NCBI GenBank assembly: GCA_963921825.1
Contig: OY997594.1
Span: forward strand, 43,704,557-43,768,556
Origin: Erodium maritimum
Lineage: Eukaryota > Streptophyta > Magnoliopsida > Geraniales > Geraniaceae
Length of the DNA: 64,000 bases
Direction: 5' to 3'
Shown: in pieces, positions 10,291-21,377 of the stretch
Layout of the letters: the number at the start of each line of letters is the position of its first letter
Position numbering within the stretch: the first letter of the stretch is position 1
The notes under the pieces: generated by a model
Databases searched by the model: none
The model's input: the letters and a program-made list of their open reading frames with translations, nothing else
What the model was told of the DNA's origin: nothing
Position numbers and translations under genes: made by a program

Positions 10291-13069
10291 TGTCACGCCC
10301 CGAATTCAGTATGACCATACCCGTAACGCGATGAGACAAGTAAAACCGAAACTCAAATAATTTAGTAAAACCGCTTCAAAAGCACCACTTATATTAATCA
10401 AAAACAATACTTTTACACATGAAAATACGTTAAAAAACAAGTGAACAAAATAAGCCACAAAGTACGTCGCTAAACTACACAAAGACCGGACTCCCGCTCC
10501 CAACTCTTCAACCTTCGAGAGTTCTCCTAGTTCGCCTCACGACCAGTACCTGTAGGAAAAGCAGCAGGGGGTGAGCATTTCGCTCCCAGCCACATATACC
10601 AGATTGACTACGACATACCAGCAGAAATGCCGGGGACACCGACATCAATCAACAAACACAGGGGACCACTACCCCACAACACATACTGACCCGACTGTCA
10701 AACCAATAACTGTCAATTTCCCCAACCATCTAACACCCGTGCACGTAATGTAGACCCGACACAGTAATGATGACCTCAATAAACATAACACAACCGTGAT
10801 GAAAATCACGCAATACCACACCCACATCACGGTTTTACGTTAGCAGGACGTTGGGCCCGGCGTAGCCCCACATTTTACCCGACAGCCGATCGGGAAGGCA
10901 GCGTACCTCATCGCGACACATAGCAACACTTTTTCGATTGCTAGTCGGACGGAGGGCCTCTCCTTCATCGCGGAACATCGCAACACTTTACCGATAGCTA
11001 GTCGGAAGGTGGACCAACCTGAAACGCGGTACCGTGGCACCCTTTGTCGATGACGAGTCGACAGGTGGGCCAAACCTCCACACCAATATCATAAATCACA
11101 CAATGCTCAACAAATAGCGAAAAATAACATAACGACTAACTACCACTCAGCAAGTCAGTCAACAACAATACGATTTCAATACCCCACAGGCACACATGAC
11201 CACACACAAACACAATCAGTTCACTCAACCTACGGGCACAACCAGGTGCCCACATGTGATTCCTATCGCACGGTATGTTTACTTAACCTACGACACCACC
11301 AAATGCCACATGCATTTCTATTGTTCGATAAGTTCACTTATTCTACGACACCACCAAGTGTCACATGCATTTCTATTGTTCGATAAGTTAACTTATCCTA
11401 CGACACCACCAAGTGTCACATGCATTTCTATTATTCGATAAGTTCACTTATCCTACGACACCACCAAGTGTCACATGTATTTCTACTAATAACTATCCCT
11501 AATCAAGCCGATATCCGGCTACTTTTCCCTACCTCGTAAAGCGTTCCAAGTCCGATGCTCACGCTCCAGCAATGCTCACAATCACCCGTTTAGCCTCCTT
11601 TTTTCCGCGGTCGGTGGCACGGTCTAAGGTGATCAAAAAATAATACACTTGTTAAATATGCAGGCAAATCCGAATTTAATGAATTTAACGCACAAAAGCA
11701 ACCCCGACAATGGCGATCGCTCCCAAACTTCCCAATTACTCGACAGTGTCAACAATGGGCTCGGAAAGGCCCGATTCGCCTGGCTCGGCGAATCTGCCCG
11801 GGATCGGAAAACGCCCTTTCGAGGCTCCAAAAATTCCCATTTTCATTTCTACGATCCTAAAATAATTCGCGTGTCACAACGCATTCGACAGAACCAATTT
11901 CCGATGTCCGAGCGATTTAATTCGCGTTTAATATTTCTAAACCCGTCATTCCAATTTTCCCGATTTAATTCCATAATTTATTGCGGGTTTGAATTATCGA
12001 CTCGGGGATCGTCCGAGGCCACCCGAACACGAAAACCCGAGACCCGACCACATGGGCCCCACCCGGCCATCCATTGGCCGTGGGTGGCTGGACCGGTCAG
12101 GGCCGGTCCGGCCATTGCCGTGGCCGGTTCAGGCCGTGGTCAGCCACCACCCACGGTGGCTCACGGTGGCCGGAGCTCCTGTGAGCCTCCGGTCACCGGA
12201 AACCGTTCATTTTCGCCCCAAAACGTTCCTAACGAACTCCAATCCTTAAACCAGCCTTATTTAAACCATTTAAACCCAAACCCTAGAATTCAAACGTGTC
12301 AAAACGAGAAAAAGACGGGTTCTTACCATAGGGAACGTTGAGAGGATGACGATTACGCAAGAAAAGAGGCGATCCAACGGTCGGATCATCGATAAAACCC
12401 TAAATTCCAACACTTTCTTCTCCTTTTTTTCTCCTTCCTCTTCTCTCTCTTCTTTCTCTCTCTTCTCCCTCTTTTTTTTTTTCTGTTTTGGCCGAACACT
12501 ACTCTCAACAATTCCTTTTTATTTTGCTTTAAAATCAAACCAACAACAAATGAAAAAAAACCCTCTTATCCCTTTGTTTTTAATTTTAAGTCCAAGGGTA
12601 CATTAGTCCTTTCAACTCCCTTCCACCACTTTTATAACAAGTGTCAAGTGGGTCCTACTAGTTACAAAAACATAGTTGTAGATATTTTTCAATCAGATTC
12701 GCGAAATTCGGCCGTCTCGGGCCCCATGCGGGCCCATTTTCCAAGAATTTATGAACTTTCGCGTTCTAAAAGATAACAGACCAACTAAGACTGCTGCAAG
12801 GACGACTAAGCGTTTTGGATCCAAATCGGGCCTCGAACGGACCAAAACATCGCTCGGTTGACTTTTTCGGCAAAGAGTCAACTTTTCCCGAATTGGTCAA
12901 AATGTTGCCCTGAGTTGTCCGGAACTCACTTTGGTCGATATCGGGGTCAATTTAAGTCCGATATGACCCTCAGGGTCAATTTTAGGTTTATTTAGGTGGA
13001 TGCCCAAAATTTTAAATTTTTTCGTTTTTCCGCCGATTTGACCGGCGTTGACCGGGAGCGGTCCTTACA
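10291..13069 (-). repeat. LTR-T, 3' LTR of the Tekay element
   Basis: A 2779-bp LTR starting TGTCACGCCCC and ending GGTCCTTACA on the plus strand. It holds short tandem repeats at 11290-11480 (units of about 59 bp with CCTACGACACCACCAAGTG), a GC-rich zone near 12040-12200 with GGCC words, and the conserved donor-like, acceptor-like and hairpin motifs discussed in the findings. An apparent 230-codon open frame at 11649-12341 is non-coding LTR. Confidence 0.92.
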
Positions 13070-13084
13070 ATCTACCCCCCTCAA
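13070..13084 (-). other. polypurine tract
   Basis: On the minus strand GAGGGGGGTAGAT ends one base before the LTR start TGTAAGGACC. This is the expected plus-strand primer next to the 3' LTR. Confidence 0.8.
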
Positions 13085-13119
13085 ATGAGTTTTGTCCGCG
13101 AAATTTAAAACAAATGTAC

Positions 13120-14250
13120 CTTAGGAGTCGAACAGGTTAGAGTACTTCGCGCGAACCTCGTCCTCGCGCTCCCAAGTAGACTCAGCCCCGTGGTGCCGCC
13201 ATTGCACCCGTACTAGACGAATAACCTTGCCGCGCAGGACCTGCTCCCGTGTGTCCATGATTCGAACCGGCTGCTCCTCATAAGAGACATCATCAGCCAT
13301 CTCGATATCTGCCCACTCAATGACGTGGGAGGGGTCCGCGTCGTACTTCCGCAACTGGGACACGTGGAAGACGTTATGAACATTCCCGAGTTGCGGTGGT
13401 AGTGCCAGACGGTATGCTACTGCTCCCACTCTGCTCAAGACCTAAAAAGGGCCGATATACCGCGGTGCTAACTTGCCCCCGCCGCGGCTGAACCATACCA
13501 GTCCCTTCTTCGAACTCACCTTCAGAAACACGTGGTCACCGACTGCGAACTCAAGAGGTCGGCGTCGTCTGTCAGCATAGCTCTTTTGTCGACTCTGTGC
13601 ATTCTTCAACCGCTCGCGTATCAGCGCAACCTTCTCTGTCGTCTCTCGGATGAGCTCTGGCCCCATCAGACTCTTATCGCCCACCTCTGCCCAGCATACT
13701 GGTGATCGACACGGCCTACCATACAACGCTTCGAACGGTCCATCCCAATAATGGCCCGGAAGCTGTTATTATAGGCGAACTCGACTAACGGTAGGTGGTC
13801 TTCCCACGACCCCCTAAAGTCTAGCACACATGCCCGCAGCATGTCCTCAAAAATCTGAATCGTGCGCTCGGACTGACCGTCTATCTGGGGGTGGTGTGCT
13901 ATACTGAGCAGAACCTCGGTCCCCAACGCGGTCTGCAGACTCGGCCAAAATCTGGACGTGAATCGAGGATCCATGTCAGACACTATCGACACAGGGACTC
14001 CATGGAGACGCACGATCTCCTGAATGTACAAGCGGCTCAACTTGTCAACCGGATCAGTCATCCTCATGGCCAGGAAATGGGCCGACTTGGTCAACCGATC
14101 GACTACCACACATACCGCATCGTATCCCCTTGGCGATCTCAGAAATCCACTCACGAAGTCCATCATGACGTGCTCCGACTTCCACTGGGCAATCGGCAGT
14201 GGCTGCAATAATCCGGTGGGACGCTGATGTTCGGCTTTCACATGCTGACA
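13120..14250 (-). pseudogene. Tekay integrase with chromodomain-like C-terminus
   Basis: The minus-strand product shows an integrase core (DFVSGFLRSPRGYDAVCVVVDRLTKSAHF-type block near 14140, written here only in part, and HHPQIDGQSERTIQ near 13890). The GPF/Y-like region around 13440 (APRYIGPF) follows. The tail at 13121-13438 (VFHVSQLRKY, then EEQPVRIMDTREQVL and ESTWEREDEVRAKY) is the C-terminus typical of Tekay/Del chromoviruses, where a chromodomain guides insertion into heterochromatin. This clade assignment comes from family knowledge. The reading frame is broken; treat it as a fossil. Confidence 0.85.
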
Positions 14251-14279
14251 AGTGGATCCGCAGGAAGCGCGAACACGAC

Positions 14280-14640
14280 TGCTGCTAATTCCAGGTCATG
14301 GGTAGGATAGTTGCGCTCGTGCGTCTTCAACTACCTCGAGCCATAAGCAACCACTTTCCCTAACTGCATCAGCACACAGCCCAGTCCTTCCCGGACGCGT
14401 CACAGTAGACCTCATACCCGATCCCGCGCTCTGGCACTATCAACACTAGAGCGGTAGTCAGACAAGCCTTCAGCTCCGTGAACGCACAATCATCAGTCCA
14501 CATAAAACCGACTCCATTGCGCGTCAAAAGAGTCATAGGCGCGGCTTGACGCGCAAATTCCTGGACGAACTGCCGATAATACCCCGCCAACCCCAAAAAG
14601 CTACGGATCTCGAAGACGCTCATGGGTCGCGACCACTTCG
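14280..14640 (-). pseudogene. Tekay RNase H region
   Basis: FLGLAGYYRQFVQEFA near 14590 is the connection between reverse transcriptase and RNase H in Ty3/Gypsy elements. It is followed by YEVYCDASGKDWAVC near 14390, the start of the RNase H fold (YxDAS). Broken. Confidence 0.8.
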
Positions 14641-15300
14641 AAACCGCGTCGATATTCGCCGGATCGACCAGTATACCGTCAGGTTGGCGTATAACTGATG
14701 TGTGCGCAGTAGGGTCTGAACAGCCCTCAGATGCTCCTCATGTGCCGCCTCGTTCTGCGAGTAGATCAAGATGTCGTCTACAAACACCACAACAAATTGA
14801 TCTAAGAACGGCCAGAATATACTGTTCATCATATCCATGAACGCTGCAGGTGCGTTCGTCACTCCAAAAGGCATCACCAAGAACTCGTAATGCCCATACC
14901 GTGTCCGGAATGCAGTTTTGGCAATGTCCTCCTCCCAGACTCACAACTGGTAGTATCCGGATCGCAGATCGATCTTCGATAAACATGTCGACCCTCTCAA
15001 CTGGTCAAACAAATCGTCAATTCTTGGCATCAGGTATCGGTTCTTCACCGTAACCCGGTTCAGCTTTTGGTAGTCTATACACATCCTAAGTTCTCCACTC
15101 TTCTTCTTCACGAAGAGTGCTGGCGCTCCCCACAGCGATGAGCTTGGCCGGATAAAACCCTTCTCCCGAAGCTCCTCGAGCTGACGCTTTAGCTCGGTCA
15201 GCTCAGTCGGCGCGAACCTGTAAGGCGCCATCGATATCAGTGTCGTTCCCGGCATCAGGTCAATTCCGAACTCCACCTCACGAACTGGTGGCAACCAGCT
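14640..15300 (-). pseudogene. Tekay reverse transcriptase
   Basis: Reading along the minus strand: [20 protein letters not shown] near 15080, [11 protein letters not shown] near 14960, [14 protein letters not shown] near 14870, and [13 protein letters not shown] near 14790, where VDD is the catalytic motif. These are the standard Ty3/Gypsy RT blocks in the right order. The domain as a whole is broken. Confidence 0.88.
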
Positions 15301-15529
15301 CAACTCCTTAGGAAAGACCTCGGGAGACTTGCAAACCACTCGCGGTAACTCTCGGCTCTGCACGATCGATACTTCCTCCACTGCAGACAATGCCGACAAG
15401 AGAACTCCACTCTTACTACCCAGAAGACACGAAACTTTCGTGCTTCCTGCTGACACCGTCACTCGTCGCCTATAGCAGTCGATATTGGCTCGGTACTTCG
15501 CCAGCCAATCCATTCCCAGGATTACGTCA

Positions 15530-15835
15530 AAGGTCATAATGCCCAGCACGAGAAGGTCACTAGGGTAACGACAGTCTGCGACTCTAACTTCGCAGGCAAG
15601 ACATCCCTAGTCAACATCACATCACCCCCAACCGTCGTGTCCAGACATAGGGGTAGACTCAACGACTCTAAACTCAGCCCAAACATCTCAGCACAACTGG
15701 ACGAAATAAACGAGTGCGACGCCCCGGTATCAAATAAAAATACCGCCCACAAGTCATACAATAAGCACGTACCCTGAATGGTCTCATGATCGGCGACGGA
15801 TCTTGTGTCTCGGGAGTCGGTAACTGCGTACACTC
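15530..15835 (-). pseudogene. Tekay aspartic protease
   Basis: FDTGASHSFISSS near 15710 contains the DTGA active-site motif of retroviral-type aspartic proteases. It lies between the zinc knuckle and reverse transcriptase, as expected for this family. Broken. Confidence 0.82.
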
Positions 15836-15899
15836 TACCCTGTGACGCATGCTGCCTCGGAGCTGGCGCACTGACTGCTGGCTGCCTCGGACCTATGTT

Positions 15900-16532
15900 G
15901 CTGTCTCAGAACTGGCGCGCTCGTGTACGGATGCGAGAACCTCGACGACTGACTCTGACGTTGGCGAGCCCGGGGTGACTGCACTGTATGCGACTGTTGC
16001 GGTCGCTGCGCCGACGTTTCCCGCCCTGATCAGTGCACCTCGTAGCTATGTGCCCAACCTGGCCGCACCGGTAGCACCTGATATCGTCGCCCCTCTGCCC
16101 CCTGCCCTGTCCTGTCTGGTTGATCACTGGTAGCGCCGCGGGCCCTCCACCGGTCGGACACTCTCCTCACAGATGGCCCGGCTGCCCGCATATAAAACAT
16201 ACCGGCCCCACGGTCTGAAGCGACTGGCCCTACTGATGCCATTGATCCCAACTGTCTCAATCCGCCTAGCTGAGCCTGTGACCGAAAGAACCCCACGGTC
16301 CTCTGCCTCCTATGATCTCGGGACTCGAACGGTCCCGCAACACTAGTCGACCGCTGTCGAACCTCACGGGTCCTCACTGCCTCTCGGAGACTCCGCTCCA
16401 CTTCCGCTGTCGTGTCTACTAGCTCTGAATACACCCGAATCCTCAAGGTGAGGACTCGATCCTTAATCGTCGCTCTCAGCCCCTCTCGAACCGCCAACAC
16501 CGGTTCGCCTTGGTCATCACCATTTCTGGTGC
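15900..16532 (-). pseudogene. Tekay gag, C-terminal part with zinc knuckle
   Basis: CYRCGQVGHIATRC near 16040-16080 is a CCHC zinc knuckle. Upstream is a basic, Arg/Ser/Gln-rich linker. Gag is split here by the solo LTR at 16533-19930. The target duplication GGTGC (16528-16532 and 19931-19935) shows that the two gag parts were once contiguous. Confidence 0.82.
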
Positions 16533-19500
16533 TGTCACGCCCCAATTTCAGTAAACTGAACTCGGGACGCGAACGTTTTAAAAACATAGAAACACTTGAA
16601 ACCTGTTTTCATTAATTCACTTTAAAACACCAGTTTAGTTCAACAAAATAATATTTACAACTTAAAATACGTCCCAACACGTGGACAAAAGTACAGGGTA
16701 TCCGTCACTAGACTCAAAAGACAAAACCCGGACTCCGCTCCTAGCTCCACAAGCTTCGAGAGCTCACCTTGTCCGTCCCACGAACAGTACCTGTAGGAAA
16801 AGCAGCTAGGGGTGAGCGTTCGCTCACCACCACGGATAACAGACTGACTACGGCATAATTAGCAGACAAAGCAAGTAACACCAACAACGACTCAACACCG
16901 GGGAACACCATCCCCAACCCAAGTACTCTGACTGAACAATACACCCACAGTTACCTTCCTTGACCAACTCAACACTTTGACACGTAAAGTAGACCCGACA
17001 CAACCATTGACGACCTCTTCCAAGGACACAAAAGAAAGTTACGCAACACCAAACAGCATCATAAGGGATCACACCCCAAACAAGATCATGAAGGATCGCA
17101 CACCAAACAAGATCACAAAGGATCGCAAACCAGCTGCCAAGAACGCCCTCCCGGGACTCTAACCCGGTCAGGCCAACCCAAGAATGCTGCAACTTACCGG
17201 GACTCTAACCCGTAAGCCAGCCGAAAAATGCTTGCACTTACCGGGTCTCTAACCCGTAAGCCAGCCAAAGAATGCGTGCAACTTACCGGGACTCTAACCC
17301 GTAAGCCAGCCAAAGTATGCTCACAAACCCAAACCACACACGCGCGGCCAGGACCCCTTTATTGGCGGGCGGGCCCCCTACCCCGTCTAAACATGCAGAC
17401 GTGTGTGCTCGTGGACCCCCGTTTTAGGAAGCGGGCCCCCAACCTCCGGTAACCACAATCACAATCACAATCAGAAACACAATCACAAGCAAAATCAACA
17501 ACCAGTAACAACACAGGTTCAACACTCACAGGCACTCAAGGCCACCAAGACACTAACCGTAAAACTCGAACTCAACAGCCCCACAGGCACTCACGGCCTC
17601 CCAAGACACACCGACAGTAAGACACGGACTCAACAGCCCCACAGGCACTCACGGCCTCCCAAGACACCAACCCTAAAACACGCTTGCAACTTACCGAGAC
17701 TCTAACTCGTAAGCCAGCTAAAGAAAGCTTGCAACCCCCTCGAGACTTTAACTCGGTAGGCCAGCCAAAGACACCAACCTTAGTACACGGGCTCTCAAGG
17801 CCACCCAAAACACCAAAAGTAAAGACAAGGGTTCAACAACCCCACGGGCACTTATGGCCACCCAAAACTCAACGATAAAACACGCTTGCAACTTACCGAG
17901 ACTCTAACGCGTAAGCCAGCTAAAACGCCAACAGTAAAGTACGGGCTCTCATGGCCACCCAAACACGAATAATAACACGGGCTCTCATGGCCACCCAAGA
18001 CTCAACAATAATAATACACGGGCTCTCAAGGCCACCCAAGACGCCAAAATAAACAATCAACCTCCGGCTTAACCCAAGCCTCCAACAGTCCTAATATCAA
18101 CAGTTTCACAATCAACCTCCGGGCATGGTCATATGCCTCCAGTACTCCTAATATCAACAAGTTCACAATCAACCTCTGGGCATGGTCATATGCCTCCAGT
18201 AATTCTAATACGCTAAGTTCTCTGCTCCTACGACACTACTAAGTGTCACATGCTTTTCTCATAATTACTAAGTCTCCGTAACATGATTTTCTAACAAACG
18301 TTACAATCCCGTATCATGCTTTTCTAATATTTAAAATAAACCTAAACAACCCACGACACCCCGGTGTCACATGCAATTCTACTGTTAACTTTCCCTAATC
18401 AGGGCCAAGATCCGGCTACTTTTCCCTACCTCGTGCGTGTTCTCCCAAAAGCCAACCACGAGCTCCGGTGATGATCTCAGTCACTCAGCCAACTTTCCCT
18501 TTCCTCGGTCTGTGGCACGATCTAAAGGAACACAATTTAAAGTCACTAAACAACTCGCAGGAATAAGCCGAAAACCATTAAACTCGATGCCCAAACTTAA
18601 CCCTGACAATGTCGATCACTCCCGAACTTCCCAATTACTCGACATCGTCGATAAAGGACCCGTAAAGGCCCGATTCGCCCGACATGGCGAATCTGCCCGG
18701 GTTTTGTTAATTGCCTTCCGGGGCTCCAAAAGCCCCCGTTTCCGTTTCTACGGTCTTAGAATAGTTCAAGGAACCCAACGCACTTGACGGAATCGAATTC
18801 CGACTTCTAAGTCAATTAATTAACGTTTAAAGTTTCCAAAACCCGTTAATTACAACTTCTCCAATTTAATTCCAAATTTCGATTCGATTAAGGATAAAAG
18901 GTCCGGGGAACGTTTTAAACCACCCGAACAATAAAACCCGAGCACCCGAGAACGTGGGCCCCACCAACCCACTTGGCCGAGAGCTCCTAGGGCTCAGGGG
19001 GGGTTCGGCCACCATGGTGGTGGCTGGTACCACCTCCGGCCAGCCACCCCATGGCCGGCCGGCCACCACCCACGGTGGCCGGAGCTCCTCCCGAGCCTCC
19101 GGTCACCGGAAAACGTGCAATTAAACCTCCAACACCTCTAAAACGTCTCCAACAATTTCCCCAACACCAAAACCACCCTAAACTAATAGTTTCACCCAAA
19201 CCCTAACATTTGATCGAAATGACGATCGGTTCGGTGCTTACCCAAGAGGAGAACGAGGGGAAGACAATTGCTCTTCGTCTTGAGACGATCCAAGGGTTGG
19301 ATACTCTTCAAACCCTAGCTTTCCCTCTCTTCCTTCTTCTTCTTCTTCTTCTCCTTCTCTCTCTAAACCCTCTCTTCCTTTCTATTTTAAATAAACTAAC
19401 TCAAATTCTATTTTTTTTTCTTGTTTTAACCCTTAATTTCGGCCACACTTAACAACCACACACTTTCCCCCCAAAACTAACACCACCATATAATTGACAA

Positions 19501-19930
19501 GTGTCAAGGTGGGTCCCACACCTTTTGGAAAATATCTAGTTGATATTTTCCAATCAGTTTCGCGAAAAACGGACGTTTCGGGCCCCGAACGGGCACTTTT
19601 CCCAAGAAATTACGAAACTTGACGGGCTACAAGGAAACGGCTCAACTAAGACCGCTGCGACGACGGCTAAGCTTTTTGGATCCAAAATGGTCCTCGAATG
19701 GACCAAAACGTCGCTCGGTTGACTTTTCCAGCGAAAAGTCAACTTTTCCCAAATTGATCAGAAAGTTGCCCTAAGTCCCCCGGAACTCACTTTGGTCATT
19801 AACGGGGTCAACTTAAGTCCGGTATGACACTCGAGGTCATTTTAGGTTCACTTAACTATTAGTCTTAAATTTTTTAAATTTTCCTGTTTTTCGCAGGTTT
19901 GACTGGCGTTGACCGGGAGTGGTTATTACA
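16533..19930 (-). mobile_element. LTR-T solo LTR nested in the Tekay gag
   Basis: A complete 3398-bp minus-oriented LTR (plus strand TGTCACGCCCC ... GGTTATTACA) with target duplication GGTGC. It belongs to the TGTAATAACC subgroup and is the longest copy in the window. Long tandem arrays cause the extra length: CTCTAACCCGTAAGCCAGC-type units at 17150-17330 and 17690-17920, and CACTCACGGCC / GGCTCTCATGGCCACCC units at 17520-18060. It must be younger than the element that holds it. Confidence 0.93.
17150..18200. repeat. tandem arrays in solo LTR
   Basis: Several short tandem families follow each other: about 60-bp units around CGGGACTCTAACCCGTAAGC, about 60-bp units with CAGCCCCACAGGCACTCACGG, about 45-50-bp units with CGGGCTCTCATGGCCACCC, and about 65-bp units with CCTCCGGGCATGGTCATATG. 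The same arrays, with other copy numbers, occur in the copies at 51770-55095 and 61133-64000. Confidence 0.8.
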
Positions 19931-20540
19931 GGTGCAAATCAGGACAAGGCCGTGAATCTGGCCTCATACTCTGCCACTGATGTCCCGTCTTGTCGCAGTT
20001 CCAAGAACTGCTGATGTCGATCCTCCCTGGCCGACTCGGGGAAATACTGCTCTAGGAAGACCGTCTCGAAGGTCCTGTAGTCGTCCCTGACTTTGTCCTG
20101 TACACGCCTCAACCAGTGGTAGGCACTGTCCCTCAGCTGATGAGCTGCAAAGGACACCCTGGTGTGACCGTCCTCTATGCCAGACGTGCCAGCCTCAGGA
20201 AATCCCGTAGCGCCCGGGTCGTATGGCCTTCGGCCTGAACGGGCCTCGCTGGATCGGTTGCAACAGCAGCATGTACTGTCTCTGGAGCCGGCGACGCAGA
20301 CTCCCTACGGGCGATGATCGCCACCAAGCTCTACACCGTCCGGGTCAGCTCGCCTAGAGCGGCCGTAATGGGTTGGTCTGCGACCGGCGGGACGCTGGGC
20401 GGGACCCCAGATGGTTCTGCGTCGTTCATCCTATCTTCCCCAATGGGGGCACCCTGGGATTCCGTGGACTCAACGGGTTCGACGGTGGGCGTCCGTCCCG
20501 GTGCCCTAGCTGATCGTCCTCTCCTGCCAAGTGGTGCCAT
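19931..20540 (-). pseudogene. Tekay gag, N-terminal part
   Basis: The probable polyprotein start is MAPLGRRGRSARAPG at 20540, followed by a proline/serine-rich N-terminus. The retrotransposon gag core is at 19939-20157 (LRDSAYHWLRRVQDKV, FETVFLEQYFPESAR, FLELRQDGTSVAEYEARF), an unmistakable plant Ty3/Gypsy gag motif series. It is broken, and further interrupted by the solo LTR to its left. Confidence 0.87.
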
Positions 20541-21360
20541 GTAATAGGTATCCTCTGCACGGATACGCGCAAACGCTTAGTTTGCGAACTTATACAACGA
20601 CAGGCTCAATACACTAGTGTTCACACAACCTATAATCAATATGTTATCACACACGGTTCGCACGCAAGTATATATTCGTCTTAAAAGTGCCACCAAATAA
20701 CCATTTTGTCGAAAGTAGCTCACTGATCCGAGCCGGTGAGGGGCCCAGGCCTTACTGCCATCCGGGCCGATCTGTGGCCCGTCCCGTAGCCGTGACAGAT
20801 TTGCACTCGTCACACACGTTACGTCTACCCTAGCGCACTCGTATCCTACTCTTCTCACAACGACCCGCACACTTGTGCACCACACATGTTCGTTCACAAA
20901 CTTACCAAACACACGAACAACAAATCACACACAATTTCACGTCACCCAAACTCAATCACAAGCCCACAAGGCCAACCAATTTTAAAACACACGCCCACAA
21001 GCCCTATCTGTTTTAAAATTTTCTCCTTTTCATCGTAAAATCTCATTTTTGACATCACGTAGTTACAACCCGGTCCAGGTGTCCCCGAACTACATTGTAC
21101 CTACTTGATATCAGCACTGTCACGTTCGACTACAGGGGCGCCCCTGAGTCGAATAGTGACAGCTTTAAAACGTTTCACGCAACATCACACAATCATTATG
21201 CCATTATCAGCAATACTGCACATACACACAACAACGACCAAGACTTAGGTTACTACAGGTCTACACACGGTTTTCGACTTGCGCAACCAACGCACGACGT
21301 GATTTTTAATTACTCAACTCTCCCCACCTAATTGACGTACAGTCCGAGTTGCGAAACCTC
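20541..21360 (-). other. leader between Tekay 5' LTR and gag
   Basis: About 820 bp of non-coding DNA between the primer-binding site and gag. No other element or gene is recognised in it. Confidence 0.6.
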
Positions 21361-21374
21361 GAGCTTCGATACCA
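21361..21374 (-). other. primer-binding site (initiator Met tRNA type)
   Basis: The minus strand reads TGGTATCGAAGCTC three bases after the LTR end. The plant initiator-Met tRNA complement usual in such elements begins TGGTATCAGAGC, so this matches with two differences. Confidence 0.78.
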
Positions 21375-21377
21375 AAC

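Noticed and set aside
11649-12341. A 230-codon open frame, with a 218-codon counterpart at 22937-23593
   Set aside because: Both lie in the same place of the two LTRs of one element and share the sequence because the LTRs do. The products are low-complexity translations of non-coding LTR, and the other LTR copies do not keep the frame.
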